24,381 nucleotides of DNA. It comes from Saccoglossus kowalevskii. Lineage: Eukaryota; Hemichordata; Enteropneusta; Harrimaniidae. Where the stretch lies: NCBI RefSeq assembly GCF_000003605.2, contig NW_003134342.1, positions 396,713-421,093 of the forward strand, written 5' to 3'. Below, piece after piece: positions 21,201-24,381 of the stretch. The position numbers and the translations under genes were made by a program. Every line of letters starts with the position of its first letter. The stretch's first letter is position 1. A model generated the notes under the pieces. That model was not told the origin of the DNA. It made no database searches and saw only the letters and a program-made list of their open reading frames with translations.

Positions 21201-22146
21201 AACTGTGCATGTGCGCAATCTGTTTTCATCTACTTGTATATCTGTAAAGATATGCAATTGGTGTGATACATGATGAAGGTCCAAATTTTAAATTATCTTA
21301 AGATGATCGCAAAATCACAAAACAAACATACATTTCTAGAAATATTGATGTTAATTAGTGAGTCTGAAAGAACTGGTTAGTGTTATCTATGGCTGTTTTT
21401 GCTAGTATTTTTGCTTATTTTAAAAGTGTGTATTATATATATAGTTTGAGATAATCCACAGACCTGATTAGTTTTTGGTAGTAATTCGCATAAGAATTAC
21501 CAAATTTTCAACAGTTCTAAAGATATCTCAAGAACCACACAAAAATTTTCAATCAAATTTCAATAATGCATAAATGATTGATATCATGCATATTAATTAT
21601 CTAATTTACAATAAATAGCCAATTTTTAGCTGTTTCTCAAGGATCACTCATCAAATTGAAATGTAACTTGATACATAGGTACATAAATGTAGGTACATAG
21701 CTCTAGGGTATTCAACAGACCTGTTTAATTCAAGGTTGAATCGTGCATATTAGTTACCTAATTTGCATAAATTAAGCAACTTTCTGAAATCTCAGGAACC
21801 ACTTATCAAATTTCCATTAAACTTGGTGCATACATGACTGCAGACCACAGATGTACAATCACATTTATTACATGTCATTCAATATTTCTTTTACTATTAT
21901 GCACTTCAATACATGTATTGTGGATCAGATTGTATTCATATTTTTTATTTCCCAAAGAGAAGAGCTACATTTTCCCTATTTCTATGCCTCCAATACCCTC
22001 ATCATGCAGGATTTTTTTCAAAGATTTCATTGATCTAACATTTTATTATGCTCAATATTCAGAATTATTTCCGTGAAGGTTGGAATGTGTTTGATTTCAT
22101 CACTGTTGTTGGCAGCATAACAGATGTGCTAGTGTCCGAGTTTGGT
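38..22146 (+). CDS. Cav2: Partial Cav2-type voltage-gated calcium channel alpha-1 subunit gene (spliced; overall span)
   Basis: Pore-forming alpha-1 subunit of a plasma-membrane calcium channel that in other animals triggers transmitter release at presynaptic terminals. Joining 18 coding positions by phase gives 2 leading bases plus 806 codons with no stop, from the end of the I-II linker through domains II and III to IVS3. Seen directly: IIS4 with [13 protein letters not shown], pore motif TGEDWN in II and TGEGWP in III, IIIS4 with [14 protein letters not shown], and IIIS6 followed by TFQEQGE. Cav2 rather than Cav1 is chosen because IIS6 runs into [17 protein letters not shown] and IIIS6 reads [17 protein letters not shown]; Cav3 lacks these and has aspartates in pores III and IV. 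Domain I, IVS4 onward and the C-terminus are outside the window. Two positions carry tandem alternative exons. Class assignment is very sure; subtype names A/B/E do not apply if the animal is an invertebrate. Confidence 0.95.
251..1094 (+). other. Intron 1
   Basis: AT-rich, GT..AG. It holds one copy of inverted-repeat family A at 633-841. I see no additional coding sequence. Confidence 0.85.
633..841 (-). repeat. Family A palindromic MITE-like element, copy 1
   Basis: About 209 bp. Ends read TACTGTAAAATACTTTATTT on the left and AAAATAAAGTATTTTAC on the right, an inverted repeat. Oriented opposite to the copies at 8889 and 20725. Confidence 0.8.
1095..1207 (+). CDS. Cav2: Exon 2: IIS2 and start of IIS3
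   Basis: Acceptor ttatattatag ends at 1094 and donor gtaagt starts at 1208. The first two bases finish an Arg codon begun in exon 1. The segment reads [20 protein letters not shown], then [17 protein letters not shown]. It carries the IIS2 acidic and basic residues (E in LSEM, K in IKMYG) that pair with S4 charges in this family, and opens IIS3 at FDCV. Ends in phase 0. Confidence 0.94.
1208..2022 (+). other. Intron 2
   Basis: GT..AG intron with one copy of inverted-repeat family B near 1767-1973. I recognise nothing else in it. Confidence 0.85.
1767..1973 (-). repeat. Family B inverted-repeat element, copy 1
   Basis: Starts TTAACCTTTTTACCACCAG and ends GTGAAAAAGTTA. The interior matches the copy at 19595 (AGAAGATTGGGACAAAAATA) in the same orientation, and those at 4943, 10618 and 16909 in the reverse. 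Confidence 0.75.
2023..2132 (+). CDS. Cav2: Exon 3: IIS3 and voltage sensor IIS4
   Basis: Acceptor tttaactacag ends at 2022; donor gtaagt starts at 2133. It encodes [18 protein letters not shown], then the S4 helix [18 protein letters not shown] with Arg/Lys every third residue. The S4 is nearly identical to vertebrate Cav2. The exon ends with AA, the first two bases of a Lys codon. Both exon 4a and exon 4b start with A and complete it identically, so either can follow. Confidence 0.95.
2133..4096 (+). other. Intron 3
   Basis: Nearly 2 kb. It contains a roughly 17-bp perfect inverted repeat at about 2459/3657, an AT-rich stretch near 2866-3010, and a hairpin-forming inverted repeat at 3903-4046 close to the exon 4a acceptor. 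No coding sequence recognised. Confidence 0.8.
3903..4046. repeat. Inverted repeat (hairpin) with telomere-like ends, upstream of exon 4a
   Basis: The left arm begins TCCCTAACCCTACCCC and the right arm ends GGGTTAGGGA. CTTCCAG/CTGGAAG and CCCATTTAATTG/AATTGGG also pair further in. It ends about 50 nt before the exon 4a acceptor. It is probably a small fold-back element rather than true telomere repeat. Confidence 0.75.
4097..4228 (+). CDS. Cav2: Exon 4a (alternative): IIS4-S5 linker and IIS5, variant form
   Basis: First of two tandem homologous exons, 132 nt. Acceptor ttttctcatttag ends at 4096 after a good pyrimidine tract; donor gtaagt starts at 4229. It encodes [18 protein letters not shown] (S4-S5 linker), then [19 protein letters not shown] (IIS5) and MEFFGG. 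Compared with exon 4b, 28 of 43 full codons give the same residue. The differences cluster in the linker, where K, S and R of 4b become T, D and V here, and at the outer end of S5 (QL becomes EF). It is the more diverged of the two from vertebrate Cav2, yet its splice sites look stronger. It is fully open and phase-matched, so it is probably a real mutually exclusive exon; a decaying duplicate is less likely. Confidence 0.88.
4229..4617 (+). other. Intron between alternative exons 4a and 4b
   Basis: 389 nt, GT..AG, with two TACTAAT branch-point-like motifs near its 3' end and a weak pyrimidine tract. No repeat recognised. It would be part of a larger intron whichever exon is chosen. Confidence 0.85.
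4618..4749 (+). CDS. Cav2: Exon 4b (alternative): IIS4-S5 linker and IIS5, canonical form
   Basis: Second tandem exon, also 132 nt and in the same phase. Acceptor ttacaacttacag ends at 4617; donor gtgagt starts at 4750. It encodes [18 protein letters not shown], then [19 protein letters not shown] and MQLFGG. This is close to vertebrate Cav2 ([18 protein letters not shown] and MQLFGG). The acceptor lacks a long pyrimidine tract but has two TACTAAT branch-point-like motifs at 4570-4576 and 4586-4592. A GCATG lies 12 nt past the donor. Weak acceptor plus nearby motifs fits regulated splicing (inference). Confidence 0.93.
4762..4766 (+). promoter_or_regulatory. GCATG (RBFOX-type) site just downstream of exon 4b donor
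   Basis: TGCATG lies at 4761-4766, with GCATG starting 12 nt after the donor at 4750. RBFOX proteins bind GCAUG and, when downstream of an exon, usually promote its inclusion in other animals. Function here is inference. Confidence 0.4.
4943..5181 (+). repeat. Family B inverted-repeat element, copy 2
   Basis: Begins near AACCTTTTCACCACCAG and ends CTGGTGATGAAAAGGT, a clear terminal inverted repeat of about 16 bp. The most complete copy of the family here. Confidence 0.8.
5733..5946 (-). repeat. Family A palindromic MITE-like element, copy 2
   Basis: Ends are TACTGTA on the left and AGTATTTTACAGTA on the right. The interior has the family's TCACTGAAGGAATGA and AATTAATTCCAGCTAAAAT blocks. The left end is interrupted by an ACCGGT motif. 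Confidence 0.75.
5993..6010 (+). promoter_or_regulatory. STAF/ZNF143-like motif 1
   Basis: CTCCCATAATGCATTGCA fits the published SBS consensus YWCCCRNMATSCMYYRCR at every position. Whether it is bound is unknown. Confidence 0.35.
6554..6571 (+). promoter_or_regulatory. STAF/ZNF143-like motif 2
   Basis: TTCCCAGAATGCATTGCA also fits the SBS consensus at all positions, in the same orientation, about 560 nt after the first. Confidence 0.35.
7167..7239 (+). CDS. Cav2: Exon 5: extracellular turret and start of domain II pore loop
   Basis: Acceptor ctattttcag ends at 7166; donor gtatgt starts at 7240. The first base T completes the codon left by exon 4a (CG+T, Arg) or exon 4b (CA+T, His). It then encodes [20 protein letters not shown] and TVFQ. 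Vertebrate Cav2 has [24 protein letters not shown] here, so the fold and the exon edge before ILTGEDW are conserved. Confidence 0.95.
7240..7887 (+). other. Intron 5
   Basis: Holds a GC-rich inverted-repeat element (family C) at 7376-7522; the remainder shows nothing recognisable. Confidence 0.85.
7376..7522. repeat. Family C GC-rich inverted-repeat element, copy 1
   Basis: About 147 bp. Left end TTAAAGTGGGGGTGTCGTCA, right end TGACAACCCCCCCGCTTTAA; the arms pair, including CACCTGCGCA/TGCGCAGGTG. Flanking TTAA fits a TTAA-type target site. The small open frame inside is repeat-derived. Confidence 0.8.
7888..8008 (+). CDS. Cav2: Exon 6: domain II selectivity filter and IIS6 start
   Basis: Acceptor atttgtacag ends at 7887; donor gtatcc starts at 8009. 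It encodes [20 protein letters not shown], then [20 protein letters not shown] and one base of the next codon. The Glu of GEDW (codon 7900-7902) is the domain II member of the EEEE calcium filter. The donor is slightly weak, but the join to exon 7 (T+AT, Tyr) restores the invariant FGNYTLLNVF. Confidence 0.95.
8009..8667 (+). other. Intron 6
   Basis: GT..AG intron. I see no repeat family member and no coding sequence. Confidence 0.85.
8668..8857 (+). CDS. Cav2: Exon 7: IIS6 end and start of II-III linker
   Basis: Acceptor ggctaaccag ends at 8667; donor gtatgt starts at 8858. It encodes [18 protein letters not shown], the conserved end of IIS6, then the Cav2 hallmark [10 protein letters not shown] charged, probably helical stretch ([15 protein letters not shown]) and a Ser/Pro-rich stretch ([17 protein letters not shown]) follow. 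The SP/TP sites could be phosphorylated (inference). It ends with AT, completed by T of exon 8 to Ile. Confidence 0.95.
8889..9106 (+). repeat. Family A palindromic MITE-like element, copy 3
   Basis: Starts TACTGTAAAATGCTTTATTT, passes AGCTGGAATTAATTTTCGCT, and ends in AAAATAAAGTATTTGAGTAC. It begins only 31 nt after the exon 7 donor. Confidence 0.8.
9269..9500 (+). repeat. Degenerate tandem repeat (about 80-115 bp units)
   Basis: GTTGyysGTAACTCkAA starts units near 9269, 9351 and 9466. Shared blocks are GTTAACTGTTAATT and GAATGTGGACATT. Related GTAACTCGA fragments continue to about 9625. Confidence 0.65.
9689..9798 (+). CDS. Cav2: Exon 8: acidic middle of II-III linker
   Basis: Acceptor tttgttgacag ends at 9688; donor gtatgt starts at 9799. 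It encodes [20 protein letters not shown], then [16 protein letters not shown], hydrophilic and mostly acidic with no recognised domain. The exon is supported by splice signals and by phase 2 in / phase 1 out, which fit exons 7 and 9 exactly, rather than by homology. This linker is the least conserved part of Cav2 proteins. Confidence 0.85.
9799..10142 (+). other. Intron 8
   Basis: 344 nt, GT..AG, AT-rich; nothing recognised. Confidence 0.85.
10143..10233 (+). CDS. Cav2: Exon 9: end of II-III linker
   Basis: Acceptor attacctttcag ends at 10142; donor gtaagt starts at 10234. It encodes [16 protein letters not shown], then the conserved [14 protein letters not shown] motif that precedes IIIS1 in all Cav2 channels (vertebrate form IVPYSSMFCLSPTN). 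It ends with CC, completed by A of exon 10 to Pro. Confidence 0.93.
10618..10853 (+). repeat. Family B inverted-repeat element, copy 3
   Basis: Interior blocks TTGAGTAAATTTTCAGTTT, AAATTTGGCTATTTTTGTC and the end GTGAAAAGGTT match the copy at 4943 in the same orientation. Confidence 0.75.
10891..10985. repeat. AT microsatellite next to the exon 10 acceptor
   Basis: Nearly pure A/T made of TATAATAT and TATA runs, self-complementary, ending 8 nt before the acceptor AG at 10992-10993. Confidence 0.9.
10994..11123 (+). CDS. Cav2: Exon 10: IIIS1
   Basis: Acceptor tttttccacag ends at 10993; donor gtaagt starts at 11124. It encodes [20 protein letters not shown], then [19 protein letters not shown] and FRNQ. 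The [11 protein letters not shown] motif is a near-exact match to vertebrate Cav2 IIIS1. The acceptor directly follows a roughly 95-bp AT repeat. Confidence 0.95.
11474..11719 (+). repeat. Family A element copy 4 plus flank (first unit of a tandem duplication)
   Basis: Element 11474-11665, TACTGTAAAATACTTTATTT to AAGTATTTTACAGTA, then a 54-nt flank ending CAATCAACATA. The same element-plus-flank order repeats immediately after. Confidence 0.85.
11720..11969 (+). repeat. Family A element copy 5 plus flank (second unit of a tandem duplication)
   Basis: Element 11720-11914 followed by the same flank (AAAAACTGTCAGCCAATC, CAATCAACATATA) with few differences. The repeat of the non-element flank shows a segmental duplication rather than a second insertion. 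Confidence 0.85.
12124..12333. repeat. Family C GC-rich element, full copy with a truncated copy before it
   Basis: The full copy spans about 12168-12333, from AAAGCGGGGGAGCTGTCACC to GACCCTCCCGCTTTAA. Before it, 12124-12170 repeats only the right end (ACTCAATTCCCC to ACTGTAAAG). The interior matches the copy at 7376 (GTCATTGTTTACAAACAAGC). Confidence 0.8.
12393..12562 (+). CDS. Cav2: Exon 11: IIIS2 and IIIS3
   Basis: Acceptor tttcaattacag ends at 12392; donor gtgagt starts at 12563. It encodes [20 protein letters not shown] (IIIS2), the intracellular [16 protein letters not shown] loop and [19 protein letters not shown] (IIIS3). It ends with GG, two bases of a Gly codon. Exon 12a (T) and exon 12b (C) each complete it as Gly. 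Confidence 0.95.
12563..13357 (+). other. Intron 11
   Basis: A perfect 34-bp tandem duplication at 12633-12700, then about 650 nt without a recognised feature apart from a short TCTG run near 13155-13170. Confidence 0.85.
12633..12700. repeat. Perfect 34-bp tandem duplication with nuclear-receptor-like half-sites
   Basis: Two identical 34-bp units, 12633-12666 and 12667-12700. Each holds TGACCCCTAAAGGTCA (12639-12654 and 12673-12688), an everted pair of AGGTCA-type half-sites with 4-bp spacing. Confidence 0.85.
13358..13460 (+). CDS. Cav2: Exon 12a (alternative): short IIIS3-S4 loop and IIIS4
   Basis: First of a tandem pair, 103 nt. Acceptor ataccttcacag ends at 13357; donor gtaagt starts at 13461. 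It encodes the short loop DINSSV, then [18 protein letters not shown] and [10 protein letters not shown]. The last 84 nt differ from the matching part of 12b at only three third-codon positions, all synonymous. The loop is 4 residues shorter than in 12b. Confidence 0.93.
13555..13669 (+). CDS. Cav2: Exon 12b (alternative): long IIIS3-S4 loop and IIIS4
   Basis: Second of the pair, 115 nt, only 94 nt after 12a. Acceptor caatgtttacag ends at 13554; donor gtaagt starts at 13670. It encodes a Gly/Ser/acidic loop [10 protein letters not shown], then the same 28-residue S4 as 12a. Reading 12a directly into 12b shifts the frame and gives CAA CGG TGA, a stop, so the two cannot both be used productively. 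Skipping both also hits a stop (TAG) early in exon 13. Confidence 0.92.
13670..15733 (+). other. Intron 12
   Basis: 2.06 kb, strongly AT-rich. I find no coding exon, tandem array or element with clear inverted ends. Confidence 0.8.
15734..15894 (+). CDS. Cav2: Exon 13: IIIS4-S5 linker, IIIS5 and turret
   Basis: Acceptor ttgttttgacag ends at 15733; donor gtgagt starts at 15895. It encodes [37 protein letters not shown] and [16 protein letters not shown]. It matches vertebrate Cav2 closely. One oddity is a Gln (LLFQLIF) inside the S5 helix where vertebrate Cav2 has Met. It ends with CG, completed by G to Arg. Confidence 0.95.
15895..16683 (+). other. Intron 13
   Basis: Holds a short palindromic element (family D) at 16101-16275; otherwise AT-rich and featureless. 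Confidence 0.85.
16101..16275. repeat. Family D palindromic element
   Basis: Left ATCTGTATTAGAAGCCGCA pairs with right GCAGCTTCTAATACAGAT, and the ends are TACTATCGTAAA and TATTACAGTA. About 175 bp, MITE-like with TA ends. Confidence 0.8.
16684..16824 (+). CDS. Cav2: Exon 14: domain III pore loop
   Basis: Acceptor gtctcttttag ends at 16683; donor gtaagt starts at 16825. It encodes [37 protein letters not shown] and VVSTGEGWP. The Glu of GEGW (codon 16811-16813) is the domain III filter residue. The vertebrate form is [23 protein letters not shown]. Confidence 0.95.
16909..17106 (+). repeat. Family B inverted-repeat element, copy 4
   Basis: Bounded by TTAACCTTTTTA and GTGAAAAAGTTAA, so TTAA occurs at both ends. 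The interior matches copies 2 and 3, with a short deletion. Confidence 0.8.
17609..18840 (+). repeat. Minisatellite, about 17 units of 70-92 bp
   Basis: Units begin ATTCCAAATATGGCC and carry CACGAGTATTCATAATG, TCCACTGGCCAATCTGAAAC and TAGTTATGCAAA. The first five are 80-92 bp with an extra ACATGTATTC block; the later ones are about 70 bp. Adjacent units at 18049-18190 and 18191-18330 form a near-identical dimer, showing recent higher-order expansion. Confidence 0.9.
18936..19137 (+). CDS. Cav2: Exon 15: post-pore loop, IIIS6 and start of III-IV linker
   Basis: Acceptor catttttgcag ends at 18935; donor gtgact starts at 19138. It encodes [38 protein letters not shown] and [20 protein letters not shown], then [13 protein letters not shown]6 is the Cav2 form. 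The donor (CAG|gtgact) is the weakest of the series. Reading on past it stops at 19219-19221, which would truncate the channel after domain III. Confidence 0.95.
19138..19889 (+). other. Intron 15
   Basis: Weak donor gtgact. Holds a partial family B element at about 19595-19775. Confidence 0.85.
19595..19775 (-). repeat. Family B element, copy 5 (left end degraded)
   Basis: AGAAGATTGGGACAAAAATA and AGAAATATTGAAGAATATA match copy 1, and the end reads ATGAAAAGGTTAA. The left terminal repeat is not clear. Confidence 0.7.
19890..20054 (+). CDS. Cav2: Exon 16: III-IV linker and IVS1
   Basis: Acceptor gtactttcag ends at 19889; donor gtaagg starts at 20055. 55 codons in phase 0 at both ends: [40 protein letters not shown] and [15 protein letters not shown]. 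The AKPxxRYMP motif and the SPxFEYFIM entry to IVS1 are conserved in Cav2. Confidence 0.95.
20055..21075 (+). other. Intron 16
   Basis: Family A element at 20725-20935. I recognise nothing in 20055-20720. Confidence 0.85.
20725..20935 (+). repeat. Family A palindromic MITE-like element, copy 6
   Basis: TACTGGAAAATACTTTATTT on the left and AAATTATTCTACAGTA on the right. The interior matches copies 3-5. Confidence 0.8.
21076..21186 (+). CDS. Cav2: Exon 17: IVS1-S2 loop and IVS2
   Basis: Acceptor tttatttgacag ends at 21075; donor gtaagt starts at 21187. 37 codons in phase 0: [20 protein letters not shown], then [20 protein letters not shown]2 keeps the acidic residue (TIEC) and Lys (ILK) of the family. 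Confidence 0.93.
21187..22062 (+). other. Intron 17
   Basis: A degenerate repeat motif at about 21520-21840 (three copies); no coding sequence recognised. Confidence 0.8.
21520..21840 (+). repeat. Degenerate dispersed repeat, three copies
   Basis: The block TCTCAAGAACCAC...ATCAAATTTC...GCATA recurs near 21527, 21636 and 21791, with GTGCATATTAGTTACCTAAT-type sequence between. Diverged and irregularly spaced. Confidence 0.55.
22063..22146 (+). CDS. Cav2: Exon 18: IVS3
   Basis: Acceptor ctcaatattcag ends at 22062; donor gtaagt starts at 22147. 28 codons in phase 0: [20 protein letters not shown], then DVLVSEFG. It matches vertebrate [26 protein letters not shown]. The boundary lies just before the IVS3-S4 loop, where vertebrate Cav2 genes insert a two-residue cassette exon. 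The next exon is not in the window. Confidence 0.94.
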
Positions 22147-24381
22147 GTAAGTATTATGATGTTAAATATAAATGTTTGTTTCTCCATTTAGTGAAACCAA
22201 CAACATGGCAGTTTGGCAATATAAATATGAATGCATACTGATTATACTCTAATGTTGATATTATACTTAATTAGTATATTATACTTAATTATTATACTTA
22301 TATATAATGTGTGAACTGGGCTCTCAAATTGAGTTGAACCTGCATCAAGATTTGGAAATTCCACTCTCATTTTATGAAAATGATGTTATTTGGAATTCAA
22401 CTTGTAAATATCGTTGACAAATGGTTATTTGAGTGTTGTGTTATTTGACACGGTCGAATGGTAGATGTATTCGTGTTGTTAATGTCATCTCACGAACACT
22501 GCTAGCTTATATTGCAGGTTTAGTTTTTATATTTAGATTGTCATCTTAGTTTGGTTTTTAAAATTAAGTGTTATGATTCAAAGTCTGCCAATTTCAAACA
22601 AACACAGAACAAGAAAAACTATTTGTATATATATATATATACCGGTATATATATTTTCGGTGAATATCTTGTCATAAAAAAATTAAGGTAATTCAATTTT
22701 AATAAATAATGATGGAATCATCTGTCTTGATTTTTTGAAAGAAATTGATTGGCTGTAAACTAACTGTGCTTATCTGTCACATTTGTTTGAATTACAAGAA
22801 AATCTGTTAATAATAACCTTAAATTCGTGTAATTGACCAATTATATGAATATGCAGTGATCTTGACTTGAATGAAATTGGACAGTCTTTGTATAATATGT
22901 TCACTATATCCATACATGTGCAATTTAAGAGGTACAATAACTACATCCTGTAGTGGGGAACGTACCAAAATGAAATTGATGCTCTAATTGAAATTTAGAT
23001 GTGAACTGAGGTTTGACCACTTTGATTGCTATTCATCACAGTTATTGAATTATATTCCTTTTAAAGAGTGCATGATCTTGTAGCAATACAATTGTAAAAT
23101 TAGACGTAAAGCACCGTAAATACAGTGACTATAGAAGTATTTTCTCATAATATACTGCATGTGTTTAATCAAATTCTGGTCTTCAGCCAACTATACATGT
23201 CAGTCCTGAGTATGTCCAGGTACAACATACTCACGCAACTACACACAGATGTTACTGGTAGATTTATTGGATAATAGCAAGAATTACTCGCCCTGAGTTG
23301 CTGTTATTGCCCCAAGACCAAGTCTGTAGTTGGTTCACATTCATAACTTTAATAGTGATACAAGAAACAATATAACCAATATGTTTGAAGACATTCTGAA
23401 ATCAGGAAGGTCCTCAAATTTCAATTCCAACAACGTGGGGTTTTGGGATCGCTTTGACTGGTGACTTCATTTCATAACTACCCATATTTTATTGACATTT
23501 ATCCTATCATATACATGTCCGGGAAATATTATATCCCTGTGTAATCCATTGAAAAATATTGCCATTACCTCGTTCATAAATGTTATATCATGTAAAGAAT
23601 CTCAGTCATTGAATTTTGTGTTAATGTATATTATATCAAAACAGCATTCTTAAGTGAAACTATTCCAAAACATCCTAGTTTAGACTTACTTTTGAATGTA
23701 CAAGTTAAACAGGTGCAGTGATCAGATAGTTAAATAATTATAATTACGGTATGATTTGCAATTATAGATTGTTTTAAAATCGCTAACCTGTGATTTGAAT
23801 AAACAAAGTGAAAGCATCCAAGGGTGCACCTCACTATTGCATACAGACACACCTACCTGTTTGAATGTCATACACTATTGATGTCCCAAACCTACTTATA
23901 GAGGGCGCTCTATTATTTGCATTTAATATTTTTATGCCTTAACAATTTATTATTACCTCTGGTATAACTGAATAAAAAACGATCAATTTTACTTCCAGTA
24001 CTTTGTTTTCCCACTGCTTTACAATCCAGTTTTTTGACCTACTGTTTGTTTTTCTATAAAAAATTATCCCTTATTTCAACCGCTTTCCATCTACAGATTT
24101 CAGATTCTTGCAATGAGCTAATGGATATATTAATCCATATATTTTTCTGAACTTGACTCTCTTTCACATGACAAATGTTGTCCCCAATTGAAATTATATC
24201 TTAATCTATCTGCAAACTCATGAATGTTTATAGATGGGTTGGCTAACACAGATTTTTAAATTCGCAAAACACACCCCAGAAAATTTCTTTGACTTCAACC
24301 TCCGAGTGCCATACCCCCTCAAAAGTGGTCTAAATTTGTTATCATTTTCTGCCATTTTCACTGAATTCAATCCCAATTTTA
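22147..24381 (+). other. Intron 18 (5' part, runs out of the window)
   Basis: Starts with a good donor gtaagt. No IVS4 exon with its regular arginines appears before the window ends, so at least 2.2 kb is intron. It contains a short TA microsatellite with an ACCGGT core at about 22626-22655. Confidence 0.8.

Overview
The window is one long internal piece of a single split gene on the + strand. It encodes a high-voltage-activated calcium channel alpha-1 subunit of the Cav2 class (homologous to vertebrate CACNA1A/B/E, fly cacophony and worm unc-2). I could join 18 successive coding positions by reading frame and GT/AG splice signals. Two of these positions are occupied by tandem alternative exons, giving 20 coding exons. 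Using one exon per position, the joined frame is open for 806 codons. It runs from the end of the I-II linker through all of domains II and III to the end of IVS3. The 5' part of the gene (domain I) and the 3' part (IVS4 onward and the C-terminus) lie outside the window.

The organism is a metazoan, most likely a marine invertebrate bilaterian. Introns are 0.1-2.4 kb, AT-rich and full of short inverted-repeat elements. The protein is clearly Cav2, but the II-III linker is only about 110 residues, with no room for the vertebrate synprint region. I cannot fix the phylum from the sequence; a lophotrochozoan or non-vertebrate deuterostome would both fit.

Layout: 38-8008, domain II S1 to early S6, including alternative S4-S5/S5 exons 4a and 4b; 8008-10233, end of IIS6 and a short acidic II-III linker; 10994-19137, domain III, including alternative IIIS3-S4 loop/IIIS4 exons 12a and 12b; 19890-22146, III-IV linker and IVS1-S3; 22147-24381, intron. 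Pore glutamates are visible in domain II (GEDW, codon 7900-7902) and domain III (GEGW, codon 16811-16813), as expected for the EEEE selectivity filter.

The most interesting content is the two tandem exon pairs. 4a and 4b are both exactly 132 nt, share phase, and encode diverged versions (28 of 43 residues identical) of the S4-S5 linker plus IIS5. 12a and 12b share a nearly identical S4 segment (3 synonymous differences in 84 nt) but have different IIIS3-S4 loops. Their length difference is 12 nt (4 residues), at the loop where vertebrate Cav2 channels splice a 4-residue cassette. The introns also hold at least four inverted-repeat (MITE-like) families, a roughly 1.2 kb minisatellite and several candidate regulatory motifs.
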